Position numbers and translations under genes: made by a program. Below are positions 17,497 through 28,480 of a stretch of 64,000 bases of DNA, piece by piece. Position 1 is the first letter of the stretch; every line of letters begins with the position of its first letter. Source of the DNA: Chloroflexota bacterium (GTDB taxonomy: Bacteria; Chloroflexota; Dehalococcoidia; UBA2979); assembly GCA_026713865.1 (NCBI GenBank), contig JAPONQ010000019.1:1-64000 (forward strand), given 5' to 3'. The notes under the pieces are model-generated. The model did no database searches, was not told the DNA's origin, and worked only from the letters and a program-made list of their open reading frames with translations.

Positions 17497-19338
17497 GTGT
17501 GCGGGATCATCGCCTACACCGGCGCCCGCCCGGCCGGACCGATCCTCCTCGACGGCCTGCGCCACCTCGAGTACCGGGGCTACGACTCGTCCGGGATCGC
17601 ACTGGCGCTGGAGGGACCGGAGCTTTATGTCGAGCGCGTGACCGGAAAGATCGCGGGGCTCGTCCGGCGGGTGGAGGGGCGCCTGCCCGAGGCGACCGCC
17701 GGGGTCGGCCACACGCGCTGGGCGACCCACGGCGAGCCCTCCGAGCGCAACGCGCACCCCCTCACCGATCCCGAGCGGCGCGTCGCGATCGTGCACAACG
17801 GGATCGTCGAGAACCACGAGGAGCTCCGCGCCTCGCTCGGCGACGGCGCGTGCTTCTCCTCCGATACCGACACCGAGGTGCTGGCGCACCTGGTTGCGCG
17901 GGAGCTGGCGCAGGGAGCCGACGCGCTCGAGGCGGTGCGGCTCGCCCTGGGTCGGACGAGCGGCGCCTTCTCGCTGGTGGCGATGCCGAGAGATGAGCCC
18001 GGGCGGCTGATCGCCGCCCGGGTCGGACACGCGGGCGGCGTCGTGGTCGGCCACGGGGAGGGGGAACACCTCCTCGCCTCCGACCTGGGCGCGCTGCTTC
18101 CGCACACCCGGCGCGTCGCCTTCCTCGAGCCGGGCGAGCTCGCCGACGTGCGGCCGGAGGGGGTCCGCTACGTCGACGCCGGGGGCGCGGAGCTCACGAA
18201 GGCGGTGGAGGAGCAGTCCGTGGGAGCGGTCGCGCTGGTGAAGGGCCGGCACCGGCACTTCCTGGCCAAGGAGCTCCACGAGCAGCCCGACGCGGTCCTG
18301 GACGTGCTGCGCGGCCGCTACCTCTCCGACCCGCCCCGCGTCGAGCTCGCGGGGATCCCCTTCGACGAAGAGGGCGCCCGCGCCCTCCGTCGCGTGGTGC
18401 TGGTCGGCATGGGGACCTCACTCCTCGCCTGCTCCGTCGGTCGCCACTACATCGAGCGCTTCGCCCGGCTCCCGGCCGAGGTCGACAACGCCTCCGAGTT
18501 CCGCTACCGGCGCCCGGTGCTCGACCCCCAGACCCTCGTCATCTCGGTCTCGCAGTCCGGCGAGACGGCCGACACGCTCGCGGCGATGGAGGAGGCGCGC
18601 GCGGCCGGCTGCCCGCAGATCACCGTCTGCAACACGCCGGGCGCGCAGGCGACGCGCGTCGCCGACGGCACCGTCTACCTCCGCGCCGGGCCGGAGATCT
18701 CGGTGGCGAGCACGAAGTGCCTGACGACCTCGATAGCGGCGCTCCACGCCATCGCGCTCCACCTCGGCCGACTGACCGGGCAGCTGGAGCCGGAGCTGGA
18801 GGCGCAGCAGGTGCGGGCCGCGCTGCACCTCCCGGCGGCCGTGGGCGAGGCGCTTGAGCTCGAGGCGCAGGTCGCGGGCATCGCCGAGCGCTACGCCCGC
18901 TACCAGAACTTCCTCTTCCTGGGCCGCGGGCTCTCCTATCCGATGGCGATGGAGGGGGCGCTCAAGCTCAAGGAGCTCTCCTACATCCACGCCGAGGGCT
19001 ACCCGGCCGGCGAGATGAAGCACGGCCCGATCGCGCTCGTCGACGAGTCCGTCCCCACGGTGGCGATCGCGCTCCGCGATGAGGTCTTCGAGAAGATGCG
19101 CTCCAACATCGAGCAGCTGCGGGCGAGGCGCGGGCCGGTGATCGCGATCGTGTCGGCGGGCGATCGCTCGCTCGACGGCCACGTCGAGGAGTGCATCGAG
19201 CTCCCCGCCGTCGACCCCCTGCTCTCGCCGGTGGTCTCGGTCGTGCCGATGCAGCTGCTCGCGTACCACATCGCGCTCGAGCGCGGCGCGGACGTCGACC
19301 AGCCGCGGAACCTCGCGAAGACGGTCACCGTCGAGTAG
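17497..19338 (+). CDS. glmS: glutamine--fructose-6-phosphate aminotransferase (isomerizing)
   Basis: First step of amino-sugar synthesis, fructose-6-phosphate plus glutamine to glucosamine-6-phosphate. After Met removal the N-terminal Cys (MCGIIAYTG) is the Ntn-type glutaminase nucleophile; HLEYRGYDSSGIAL and GVGHTRWATHGEPSERNAHP follow. Two SIS sugar-binding domains include SQSGETADTLAAMEEA and the C-terminal DVDQPRNLAKTVTVE. The length of 613 is typical. It starts at GTG 6 bases after plsC, behind a GAGGAG. No glmS ribozyme is expected or seen in the short gap. Confidence 0.97.
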   Translation: MCGIIAYTGARPAGPILLDGLRHLEYRGYDSSGIALALEGPELYVERVTGKIAGLVRRVEGRLPEATAGVGHTRWATHGEPSERNAHPLTDPERRVAIVHNGIVENHEELRASLGDGACFSSDTDTEVLAHLVARELAQGADALEAVRLALGRTSGAFSLVAMPRDEPGRLIAARVGHAGGVVVGHGEGEHLLASDLGALLPHTRRVAFLEPGELADVRPEGVRYVDAGGAELTKAVEEQSVGAVALVKGRHRHFLAKELHEQPDAVLDVLRGRYLSDPPRVELAGIPFDEEGARALRRVVLVGMGTSLLACSVGRHYIERFARLPAEVDNASEFRYRRPVLDPQTLVISVSQSGETADTLAAMEEARAAGCPQITVCNTPGAQATRVADGTVYLRAGPEISVASTKCLTTSIAALHAIALHLGRLTGQLEPELEAQQVRAALHLPAAVGEALELEAQVAGIAERYARYQNFLFLGRGLSYPMAMEGALKLKELSYIHAEGYPAGEMKHGPIALVDESVPTVAIALRDEVFEKMRSNIEQLRARRGPVIAIVSAGDRSLDGHVEECIELPAVDPLLSPVVSVVPMQLLAYHIALERGADVDQPRNLAKTVTVE

Positions 19339-19351
19339 GGGGCCAGCCCCC
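19338..19351. terminator. GC hairpin between convergent glmS and ppdK
   Basis: GGGGG-CCAG-CCCCC, a 5-bp stem that begins on the last base of the glmS stop codon. It has no T-run, so termination activity is uncertain. Confidence 0.3.
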
Positions 19352-19374
19352 GTGCCCGGTGCGGGCGGGGGCGC

Positions 19375-22137
19375 CTACGCCGGGGCGGAGGCGACGGCCG
19401 CCTGCGCCGCCGCCAGCAGCGCGATCGGGACGCGGTAGGGGGAGCAGGAGACGTAGTCGAGCCCGGCGTCGTGGCAGAAGGCCACCGAGGGCGGGTTTCC
19501 GCCGTGCTCGCCGCAGATCCCGACCTTGAGGTCGGGCTTCGCGCTGCGGCCCCGCTCGATCCCGAGCTTCACCAGCCCGCCGACCCCGACCGTGTCGATC
19601 TCCACGAAGGGGTCGCGGGAGAGGACGCCCGCCTCGAGATAGGTCGGCAGGAAGCGCCCGGCGTCGTCGCGGGAGAGGCCGAAGGCCGTCTGCGTGAGGT
19701 CGTTGGTCCCGAAGGAGAAGAAGTCCGCGTGCTCGGCGATCAGGTCGGCGACCAGGCAGGCGCGCGGCAGCTCGATCATGGTGCCGACCGTGACGTCGAC
19801 GCGCCGCCCGGCCCGCTCCATCGTCTGCTCCGCCACCCTGACCACGCGCTCGCGGAGCACGGCGAGCTCCGCCTCCGTGCTGACCAGCGGGATCATGATC
19901 TCGGGGTGGACGTCTACCCCCTCGGCGTCGAGCTCGCACGCCGCCTCGATGATCGCCCTCACCTGGGTCTCGTAGATCTCGGGATAGGTGATGGCGAGCC
20001 GGACGCCCCGGTGCCCGAGCATCGGGTTGAACTCCCGCAGCGCGTCGACGCGGCGGGCGATCGCCTCCGGCGGGCGCCCGAGCGCCCGCGCGAGCTCCTC
20101 CTGCTCCCTTCCCGCGCGCGGCAGGAACTCGTGGAGCGGCGGGTCGAGCAGCCGGATCGTGACGGGGTATCCGTCCATCGCGCGCAGGATTCCCACGAAG
20201 TCGCCCCGCTGCATCGGGAGGATGCGATCGAGCGCGGCGCGGCGCGCCTCTTCGTCCTCGGCGAGGATCATCTCGCGCACGGCGAGGATCCGGTCCTCCC
20301 CGAAGAACATGTGCTCGGTGCGGCAGAGCCCGATCCCCTCGGCGCCGAAGGCCCGGGCGCGCGAGGCGTCCTCCGGCGTGTCGGCGTTCGCGCGCACGCC
20401 CAGCCGGCGCCGCTCGTTGACCCAGGACATCAGCCGCTCGTACTCGGGCGGGAAGGAGGCGTCCGCGAGCGCCACGGCGCCCCGCATCACCTCCCCGGTC
20501 GAGCCGTCGAGGGAGATCACGTCGCCCGCGCGCACCTCCAGCAGGGAGCCGTCCCCGTCGGGAACCGCGAAGCGGTCGCGGCGGAAGTCGATCTGCAGCG
20601 CCGAGCAGCCGGAGACGCACGGCGTCCCCATGCCCCGCGCCACGACGGCGGCGTGCGAGGTCGTGCCGCCGCGCGCCGTCAGGATGCCGGCGGCGCTCGA
20701 CATCCCCTCGATGTCCTCCGGGCTCGTCTCGTCGCGCACTAGGATTGCGGCCTCGCCGCGGGCGTGCGCCTCCACCGCCGCGGCCGGCGTGAAGACGGCG
20801 CGGCCGACGGCGGCTCCCGGGGAGGCGGCGAGCCCGCGCGCGATCACCTCGCGCGGCGCCCCGGGGCGGAAGACCTGGTGCAGCAGCTCGCCGAGCCGTT
20901 CCGGATCCTGGCGGCGGATCGCCTCCTGCTCGTCGATGAGGCCCTCGTCGACCATCTCGACGGCGCTCGCGACCATCGCGTAGCCGCTGCGCTTCGCGTT
21001 CCGCGTCTGCAGGATCCAGAGGCGGCCCTGCTGGATCGTGAACTCGATGTCCTGCATGTCGCGGAAGTGGTCCTCGAGGCGGCCGGCGGCGGCGGCGAGC
21101 TCCGAGAGAGCCTCCGGCATCGTCTCCTCGAGCGTCGGGCCCCCCAGCGGCGCGCGTTCGGCCGCACCGATCTTCTGGGGCGTCCTCACGCCGGCGACGA
21201 CGTCCTCGCCCTGTGCGTTCGCCAGGAACTCGCCGACGAGGCCGCGTACTCCCGTCGCCGGATCGCGCGTGAAGCAGACGCCGGTCGCGCAGTCGTCGCC
21301 GAGGTTGCCGAAGACCATCGCCTGTACGGTGACGGCCGTTCCCCACTCGGAGGGGTAGCCGTGGAGGTCGCGGTAGACGCGGGCCCGGGGCGAGTTCCAG
21401 GAGGCGAAGACGGCGGCGATCGCGCCCCACAGCTGCTCGGCGGGGTCGTCGGGGAAGGCGCGCCCGCTCTGCTCGTGGACGGCCGCCTTGTACTGGGCGA
21501 CGAGGTCGCGCAGGTCGCCGGCGGTGAGCGCGGTGTCGAGCTCGACGCCGCGCCGTCGCTTCATCGCCGCGAGCAGCGCCTCGAAGGGCTCCGGCGCCTC
21601 CTCGGAGGCGCGCCTGACCCCGAGCACCACGCTGGCGTACATCTGCACGAAGCGGCGGTAGGAGTCGAAGGCGAAGCGCTCGTCGCCGGAGGCGCGGGCG
21701 AGCCCCTCCACGGTCTCGTCGTTGAGCCCGAGGTTGAGCACGGTGTCCATCATCCCCGGCATCGAGACCCGCGCGCCGGAGCGCACGGAGAGCAGGAGCG
21801 GGCCCGCCTCGTCGCCGAAGCGGGTGCCGGCTATCGACTCGATGTGCTCGATGCCGGCGGCGACCTGCTCCTCGAGTCCCGGCGGGTAGCTCAGGCCGCG
21901 CGCGTAGTAGTCGGCGCAGACCTCCGTCGTGATGGTGAAGCCCGGCGGCACCGGGATCCCGAGCGCGCTCATCTCGGCGAGCCCGGCGCCCTTGCCCCCG
22001 AGCAGGTCCCCCATCCCCGCCGATCCGTCGGCCGCGCCCGCTCCGAAGCGGTAGACGAGCGTGTGATCCGGCGGCCGGCCATCGGGGGACGCGGCCGGCC
22101 GGGGAGGTGCGGCCGGACTCTCGGAGGTCGTGGTCAT
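19375..22137 (-). CDS. ppdK: pyruvate, phosphate dikinase
   Basis: Interconverts pyruvate + ATP + Pi with PEP + AMP + PPi. The 920-residue protein has the ATP-grasp part (GGKGAGLAEMSALGIPVPPG, SVRSGARVSMPGMMDTVLNL), the swivelling phospho-His domain (ILTARGGTTSHAAVVARGMG, with the His as phosphate carrier) and the C-terminal PEP/pyruvate TIM barrel with the catalytic Cys in CGEHGGNPPSVAFC. A Pro-rich N-terminal tail of about 25 residues is added. The ATG follows GGGAGG. It is divergent from dgt and convergent with glmS. Very long ORFs opposite to it are shadows. Confidence 0.97.
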   Translation of the reverse strand: MTTTSESPAAPPRPAASPDGRPPDHTLVYRFGAGAADGSAGMGDLLGGKGAGLAEMSALGIPVPPGFTITTEVCADYYARGLSYPPGLEEQVAAGIEHIESIAGTRFGDEAGPLLLSVRSGARVSMPGMMDTVLNLGLNDETVEGLARASGDERFAFDSYRRFVQMYASVVLGVRRASEEAPEPFEALLAAMKRRRGVELDTALTAGDLRDLVAQYKAAVHEQSGRAFPDDPAEQLWGAIAAVFASWNSPRARVYRDLHGYPSEWGTAVTVQAMVFGNLGDDCATGVCFTRDPATGVRGLVGEFLANAQGEDVVAGVRTPQKIGAAERAPLGGPTLEETMPEALSELAAAAGRLEDHFRDMQDIEFTIQQGRLWILQTRNAKRSGYAMVASAVEMVDEGLIDEQEAIRRQDPERLGELLHQVFRPGAPREVIARGLAASPGAAVGRAVFTPAAAVEAHARGEAAILVRDETSPEDIEGMSSAAGILTARGGTTSHAAVVARGMGTPCVSGCSALQIDFRRDRFAVPDGDGSLLEVRAGDVISLDGSTGEVMRGAVALADASFPPEYERLMSWVNERRRLGVRANADTPEDASRARAFGAEGIGLCRTEHMFFGEDRILAVREMILAEDEEARRAALDRILPMQRGDFVGILRAMDGYPVTIRLLDPPLHEFLPRAGREQEELARALGRPPEAIARRVDALREFNPMLGHRGVRLAITYPEIYETQVRAIIEAACELDAEGVDVHPEIMIPLVSTEAELAVLRERVVRVAEQTMERAGRRVDVTVGTMIELPRACLVADLIAEHADFFSFGTNDLTQTAFGLSRDDAGRFLPTYLEAGVLSRDPFVEIDTVGVGGLVKLGIERGRSAKPDLKVGICGEHGGNPPSVAFCHDAGLDYVSCSPYRVPIALLAAAQAAVASAPA

Positions 22138-22228
22138 CGGTCACCCTCCCGCATCGGCGCCCCGGGGGAGTGACGGGGATGCGTGCTGCCGGCGGGCTGC
22201 ACCCGCAACGCCGCGCCGTGCGGACCCG

Positions 22229-22236
22229 AGTATACG
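22229..22236. promoter_or_regulatory. overlapping divergent -10 elements for ppdK and dgt
   Basis: The palindromic GTATAC gives TATACT on the minus strand (22229-22234, 5 of 6 matches), 92 bases before the ppdK ATG, and TATACG on the plus strand (22231-22236), about 60 bases before dgt. No good -35 is seen on either side. Confidence 0.4.
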
Positions 22237-22298
22237 GGGCGCCCGTCCTAGCCGCCGCTCGCTTGCCGGAGCCGGCGGCGCTTTGCACACTCGTGGCG

Positions 22299-23393
22299 AT
22301 GGCGGCGCAGCGACCGGTGGAGGCGCGCGTGCGTGCGCGGCTCGAGGCGCGCGAGGCGGCGCTCGCCCCCGGCGCCGCCTGCGAGGCGACCTCGCGCGGG
22401 CGCGAGCGGCCGGAGCCGCCCTCGCCGCTCCGGATCGCCTACCAGCTCGACCGCGATCGGATCATCCACACCCGCGCCTTCCGCCGGCTCAAGCACAAGA
22501 CGCAGGTCTTCATCGCGCCCGACTCCGATCACGTCGTGACGCGCATGACGCACACGATCGAGGTCCAGCAGATAGCCCGCACGATCGCGCGGGCGCTCGG
22601 CCTCAACGAGGATCTCGCCGAGGCGATCGCGCTCGGGCACGATCTCGGGCACACACCCTTCGGGCACGCGGGGGAGGAGGTGCTCTCCTCGCTCGTGCCG
22701 GAAGGTTTCCGCCACAACGAGCAGTCCCTGCGCATCGTCGATCACCTCGAGAACGCCGGCCGCGGCCTGAACCTCTCGGCCGAGACGCGCGAGGGGATCC
22801 TGATGCACTCGAAGGTGCGCGAGTCGGTGGCGGCCGAGGCGTGGGGCACCGCCTCGACGCTCGAGGGGCAGATCGTCAAGCTGTCGGACTCGATCGCCTA
22901 TCTCAACCACGATATCGAGGACGCGATCCGGGCCGGTCTGATCACGCCGGGCGAGCTTCCCGAGCGCGCGGTCGAGATCCTCGGCGAGACGCGCTCGCAC
23001 CGCCTCGACCGTCTCGTCCGCGACTGCATCACCCACTCCTGGGAGGCGGCGCAGACACCGCACGGCGGCGACGGCCCGTCGGGGCGCATCGTCCTCTCCC
23101 GGGACGTGCTTGAGGCGACGGACGTGCTGCGCGACTTCATGTTCGAGCGCGTCTACCTCGTCGACGACCAGCTCGCGCGGGCGCGGCAGGGCCAGCGCGT
23201 GGTGGAGGCCCTCTTCCGCCACTACGAGCGCCGTCCCGATGAAATCCCGGGCTACGCCCTGCCCGGCGACCCGCCCTGGCGGCGCGCCGCCGACTACGTC
23301 TCGGGAATGACGGATCTCTACGCCCTCAGGCGTGCCGGGGAGCTCGGGCTCGAGCCGGCGGCGGGGCTCGTTGCGGAGACGGAGAGTGGGTAG
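22299..23393 (+). CDS. dgt: deoxyguanosinetriphosphate triphosphohydrolase-like HD-domain protein
   Basis: Hydrolyses dNTPs to nucleoside plus tripolyphosphate. The 364-residue protein carries the HD-domain metal ligands in order: HTRAFRRLKHKTQVF, the His of TRMTHTIEV, GHDLGHTPFGHAGEEVL (HD) and KLSDSIAYLNHDIEDA (Asp). ATG 22299 is preferred; GTG 22293 in frame adds two residues. There is no obvious Shine-Dalgarno. It is a single gene downstream of the divergent promoter region. Confidence 0.93.
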   Translation: MAAQRPVEARVRARLEAREAALAPGAACEATSRGRERPEPPSPLRIAYQLDRDRIIHTRAFRRLKHKTQVFIAPDSDHVVTRMTHTIEVQQIARTIARALGLNEDLAEAIALGHDLGHTPFGHAGEEVLSSLVPEGFRHNEQSLRIVDHLENAGRGLNLSAETREGILMHSKVRESVAAEAWGTASTLEGQIVKLSDSIAYLNHDIEDAIRAGLITPGELPERAVEILGETRSHRLDRLVRDCITHSWEAAQTPHGGDGPSGRIVLSRDVLEATDVLRDFMFERVYLVDDQLARARQGQRVVEALFRHYERRPDEIPGYALPGDPPWRRAADYVSGMTDLYALRRAGELGLEPAAGLVAETESG

Positions 23394-23475
23394 GCAGCGA
23401 TGGCGTGCGGGCGAGCCACGCCGCCGCCGCCGCCGCGGCGCCCGGGAGGGCGCACCCCCCCGCCCCGCCGATCGC

Positions 23476-23481
23476 TACAAT
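23476..23481 (+). promoter_or_regulatory. -10 element (TACAAT) with a short downstream mini-ORF
   Basis: TACAAT matches the consensus at 5 of 6 positions. The predicted transcript start falls on an ATG at 23488, which opens a 7-codon ORF (MGAGPER, stop TAA 23509-23511). Its GAG-AGG codons form the Shine-Dalgarno used by the ACG start at 23518. Confidence 0.5.
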
Positions 23482-23517
23482 CGCGGCATGGGGGCGGGGC
23501 CCGAGAGGTAACCGACC

Positions 23518-24318
23518 ACGCAACGAACCGTCAGAACGCCCACGCTCGCCGGCATCCTGGTCGTGATCGCCGCCGCCGCCGTGCTCGCGGCGATCGCGTT
23601 CCTCGATGCGGGGGAGGAGGCGCCTGTCGCCGTCTCCGGCGCCGGGGCCGGGGCGCCGCGCGCGACGCCGGCGACCCCCAGCCCCCGCGCGGCGGCGCAC
23701 GTCACGACCAACCTGCGCCGCTCCCCGCACCCCGCGGCGGATGTCGTGGCGGTGATTCCGGGAGGCCGCGAGGCGGAGCTCCTGGGCCGGAGCGAGGATG
23801 GAGCCTGGGCGCAGCTGGCCTACCCCCCGGGAGGCGTCGAGGGCTGGGCGCGCCTCGCCTCCTTCGCCCTCTCGGAGCGCGACATCGCCGCCGCGCCGGT
23901 GCGCGCCTCCGAGGCGGGACCGGTCACGCCGCCCGTCGCCGAGCCCACGCCGGCGCCCGCGACGCCGGGCCCGGACGCGCTCCCCGATCTCGCCATCGCG
24001 AACGCCTTCCTGCTCCCCGACGGCCGGCTCACGGTCTCGGTGAGCAACAGCGGCGAGGCGCCGCTCGTGGAGCAGCGGATCTCGCTGCGGGTCTCGAGCG
24101 CGGAGGGGGAGATCCTCGGAGTCCTCGAGATCGGCCCCACCTCGCTCGATCCCGGCGCCGTGGCGACGGCGATCACGCCGGTCACCGTGAGCCGCACCGG
24201 CGTCTATATCCTCGAGCTCGACCGCCTCGACACGATCGCCGAGGCGAGCGAGTTCAACAACCGCTTCAGCCGGCTCTTCGTCGCCCCCCAGGCGGCGGGT
24301 GAGGGCGGCGGCGGATGA
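23518..24318 (+). CDS. secreted or membrane-anchored SH3-like / CARDB-like protein (ACG start proposed)
   Basis: Function unknown. The N-terminus is a signal or anchor helix (TPTLAGILVVIAAAAVLAAI) preceded by Arg. Next are an SH3b-like domain (TTNLRRSPHPAADVVAVIPG through GVEGWARLASF), a Pro/Ala linker and a CARDB-like beta domain (LPDLAIANAFLLPDGRLTVS, ending EASEFNNRFSRLFVAP). An in-frame TAA at 23509 limits the start. The only canonical start near the N-terminus is GTG 23563, which cuts into the hydrophobic helix and lacks a Shine-Dalgarno. ACG 23518 has GAGAGG nine bases upstream and gives a complete signal segment and 266 residues. The ACG start is an inference. Confidence 0.75.
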   Translation, partial: TQRTVRTPTLAGILVVIAAAAVLAAIAFLDAGEEAPVAVSGAGAGAPRATPATPSPRAAAHVTTNLRRSPHPAADVVAVIPGGREAELLGRSEDGAWAQLAYPPGGVEGWARLASFALSERDIAAAPVRASEAGPVTPPVAEPTPAPATPGPDALPDLAIANAFLLPDGRLTVSVSNSGEAPLVEQRISLRVSSAEGEILGVLEIGPTSLDPGAVATAITPVTVSRTGVYILELDRLDTIAEASEFNNRFSRLFVAPQAAGEGGGG

Positions 24319-24320
24319 GC

Positions 24321-24381
24321 GTGAGCGAGCGGGCGGGGGGAGTGGGCGCGTGAGCGAGCGGGCGGGGGGAGCGGGCGCGTG
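24321..24381 (+). repeat. 29-bp tandem repeat carrying a Shine-Dalgarno and GTG start
   Basis: Two copies (24321-24349 and 24350-24378) differing by one base, then the start of a third that becomes the gene at 24379. Each copy begins GTGAGCGAG and contains GGGGGGAG. Because 29 is not a multiple of 3, each GTG opens a 10-codon ORF whose TGA overlaps the next GTG. Confidence 0.9.
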
Positions 24382-24810
24382 AGCGAGGCCGGGAGGGGCG
24401 GCGCCGCGGGGACGCATGCCCGACTCGTGCGCTCGCGCGCGAGTCTGCTGCGGGCGCTCGCCGGCGTGACCGAGGCCGATTTTCGGCGCCAGGTGGACGG
24501 CGAGTTGCTCGTCGAGCGGCTGGCGGAGCTGGCGCGCCGGGAGCGCGACGCGGTCGCAAGCGCGAGCGCGCTGCTGGCGGGAGCCGGTCAGCCGGTGCCG
24601 GCGCTGCCGGCCCCGGAGCGACCGGCGGCGCTGCCCCCGCAGGTGATCCACGCCCTCGCCGGAGCGCGCCACCGATCGCTGCGCCTGCTCGACGAGCTCG
24701 CGGCCTCCGGGGCGTCGCCGGGGGACGAGCACTCGCGCGCGCTCGCACTGCTCGATGCGGTGGCCGAGCGCGAGGAGCGCGTGGCCTCGCTGCTGGGGGG
24801 AGGCCCCTGA
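24379..24810 (+). CDS. small helical protein, possibly DinB-like
   Basis: A 143-residue, mostly helical, Ala/Arg-rich protein. The pattern LRALAGVTEADFRRQVDGEL followed by helices with scattered His resembles DinB-type four-helix bundles, but the metal His triad is not clear, so the family is only suggested. The GTG start is the third copy of a repeated initiation region and is preceded by GGGGGGAG in copy two. It is co-directional with the secreted protein upstream and dnaG downstream. Confidence 0.6.
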   Translation: MSEAGRGGAAGTHARLVRSRASLLRALAGVTEADFRRQVDGELLVERLAELARRERDAVASASALLAGAGQPVPALPAPERPAALPPQVIHALAGARHRSLRLLDELAASGASPGDEHSRALALLDAVAEREERVASLLGGGP

Positions 24811-24873
24811 GCCCGGCGGCCCGGGAGCGCCCGGCCGCTCACGGCCGCGTAACGGATCGGCGGCGGCGGTGTC

Positions 24874-24879
24874 TATACC
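24874..24879 (+). promoter_or_regulatory. possible -10 (TATACC) for dnaG-rpoD
   Basis: TATACC lies 32 bases before the dnaG ATG (start to start); GGGAGCCCG before the ATG supplies the Shine-Dalgarno. No -35 is recognised. Confidence 0.35.
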
Positions 24880-24905
24880 TGTGAGGCCGTGAACACGGGA
24901 GCCCG

Positions 24906-26926
24906 ATGAGCGCGATCGACGACGTCAAGGCGCGTCTCGACATTGTCGAGACCGTGGGTCGCTATGTCCCGGAGCTGAAGCGCAGCGGTCGCACGTTCAA
25001 GGCGGCGTGCCCCTTCCACACCGAGCGCACGCCCTCGTTCATCGTCGACCCGGGCCGCGGCAGCTGGCACTGCTTCGGCGCCTGCTCGACCGGCGGCGAC
25101 GTCATCGAGTTCGTGCGACGCATCGAGGGGCTCGAGTTCCGGGAGGCCCTGTCGCGCTGCGCCGATCTCGCCGGCATCGAGCTGCGACCCCCCTCCGCGC
25201 GGGAGCGCCGCGAGCGCGAGGAGAGCGGGAGGCTGCTCTCGGCGAACGAGGCGGCGACGCTCTTCTTTCAGGCGCAGCTCGATGGGCCGTCGGGCTCCCC
25301 GGCGAGCGCCTACGCCGAAGGCCGTGGGATCGACGCCGAGACGCGTCGGGAGTGGCAGCTCGGCTACGCGCCGGCGAGCTGGAGCGCCCTGCTGGAGCAC
25401 CTGGTCGCCCGCGGCTACACCGAGGAGGAGCTGGTCCGGGCCGGCCTCGCCGTCGAGAACGAGGATCCGGCGCGCGGCGGTCGCGGCGCGCACGATCGCT
25501 TCCGCGACCGGTTGATCTTCCCGACGCGCGACGAGCGCGGACGGCTGGTGGGCTTCGGGGCGCGCGCGCTCCGCGCCGAGGACGAACCGAAGTACCTGAA
25601 CACGCCGCAGACGCCGCTCTTTGACAAGAGCGGGACGCTCTACGGCCTCGATCGCGCCCATGAGGCCGCCCGCCGGAGCGGCGAGGCGATCGTCGTCGAG
25701 GGCTACATGGACGTGATCGCCGCCCACCAGTTCGGCATGAAGAACGTCGTCGCCTCCAACGGCACCTCCATCACCGAGCGCCAGATGCGCCTGGTGAAGC
25801 GCTACACGCCGAACGTCGTGCTCGCGCTCGACGCCGACGTGGCCGGCTCCGAGGCCGCGCTGCGCGGGATCGAGGTCGCAGCCGGCGCCGCCGACCGCCA
25901 GCTCGTCGTCGGTGTCGACTGGCGCGGCCTGGTCTCGGCGCAGGAGGTGCTCGACGCCGACATCCGCGTCGCCTCCCTCCCCCCGGGCGAGGATCCCGAC
26001 TCGCTGCTGCGGGCCGACCCGGAGCGCTTCCGCTCGCTGGTGGCCGGGGCGCTCCCGGTCGCCGACTATCTCTTCGAGGCGATCCCGGGGGCGGGAGACA
26101 TGGCCGACCCGCGCGTGCGCTCGCGCGCCCTCAGCGCGCTGGCACCCACGGTCGCGGCGATGGCGGATCCCGTCGTGAGGGCGCATTATGTACAGAGGCT
26201 GGCGCGCATCGGCCGCGTCGATGAGCGCCAAGCGGCGCAGCTCGTCGCGCAGGCCCGTCGCGGCCGCGTGCGTCTGGTGGAGAGCGGGGAGCGTTCGCCG
26301 CTCGCGCCGCGGGCCGGCGGCGGCCGGCGGGCGGCGGCGGCCCGGGCACCGGGCCTTGACGGCGAGGCGCAGCTGCTCCGGCTGCTGCTCGCGAACGAGG
26401 CGTGCCGCGAGGCCGGGGAGGCGCTCGACGCCGACCTCTTCGAGGATTCCGGGAACCGCGCCCTCTACGAGGCGTGGCGCGAGCATCCCGGGCTGGCGTC
26501 GGAGCCGGGGGAGCTCGAGGAGGAGACCCGGCAGAGGGCCGACGCGCTGCTCGCGCGGGCGCTGCCGCCGATCCCGCAGGAGGAGCTCCAGGCGATGGTC
26601 GGCGAGATCGCCTCGCGGCTGCGGGAGCGGCGCCGGCAGGCGCGCCTGCGGGCACGCACGACGGAGGTGGCCGAGGAACTCGTCGCCGCACGCCGGGCCG
26701 GCGGGGACGGCGGTGCCGGTGAGCCGGAGGGGGACGGGCTGGAGCGAACGGCCGACAACGGCGATCCTGCGACCGGCGGCGAACAGGACGGCTCCGCGCC
26801 GGCGGCGCCGGTCGAGGAGCTCGCCGCCGAGCTCGAGGAGCTCGTCGCGAGTCAGCGCCGCCTGGCGCAGGGCGCCGGGGTGGAGATGGCGGAGGCGGGA
26901 GCCATGGGGGACGGGGGAGCACGAGA

Positions 26927-26930
<4 letters not shown>
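24906..26930 (+). CDS. dnaG: DNA primase
   Basis: Synthesises RNA primers for replication. The 674-residue protein has the N-terminal zinc-binding domain (C35-P-F-H38 ... C56-F-G-A-C60, with an extra residue between the last two Cys), the RNA polymerase/Toprim core ([36 protein letters not shown]) and a C-terminal helicase-interaction region with a long Glu/Ala-rich helical tail. The CFGAC spacing is, as far as I recall, common in Chloroflexota primases. Its TGA overlaps the rpoD GTG by 4 bases, the core of the classical macromolecular synthesis operon. Confidence 0.96.
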
Positions 26931-28444
<1,514 letters not shown>

Positions 28445-28480
28445 TTGACCGGAAGACGCCGCCTGGGAGGAGGAGGAGTG

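Noticed and set aside
17491-17497. glmS ribozyme
   Set aside because: Only 6 bases separate plsC and glmS; there is no room for the ribozyme upstream.
20764-22173. 469-residue plus-strand ORF (and other long ORFs) opposite ppdK
   Set aside because: GC-rich antisense shadows; ppdK has all catalytic motifs on the minus strand.
23563-23565. GTG as the start of the SH3/CARDB-like gene
   Set aside because: It has no Shine-Dalgarno and removes the positively charged end and part of the signal helix; ACG 23518 fits better.
24321-24381. CRISPR array
   Set aside because: Only two and a part direct copies with no spacers; it is a tandem duplication.
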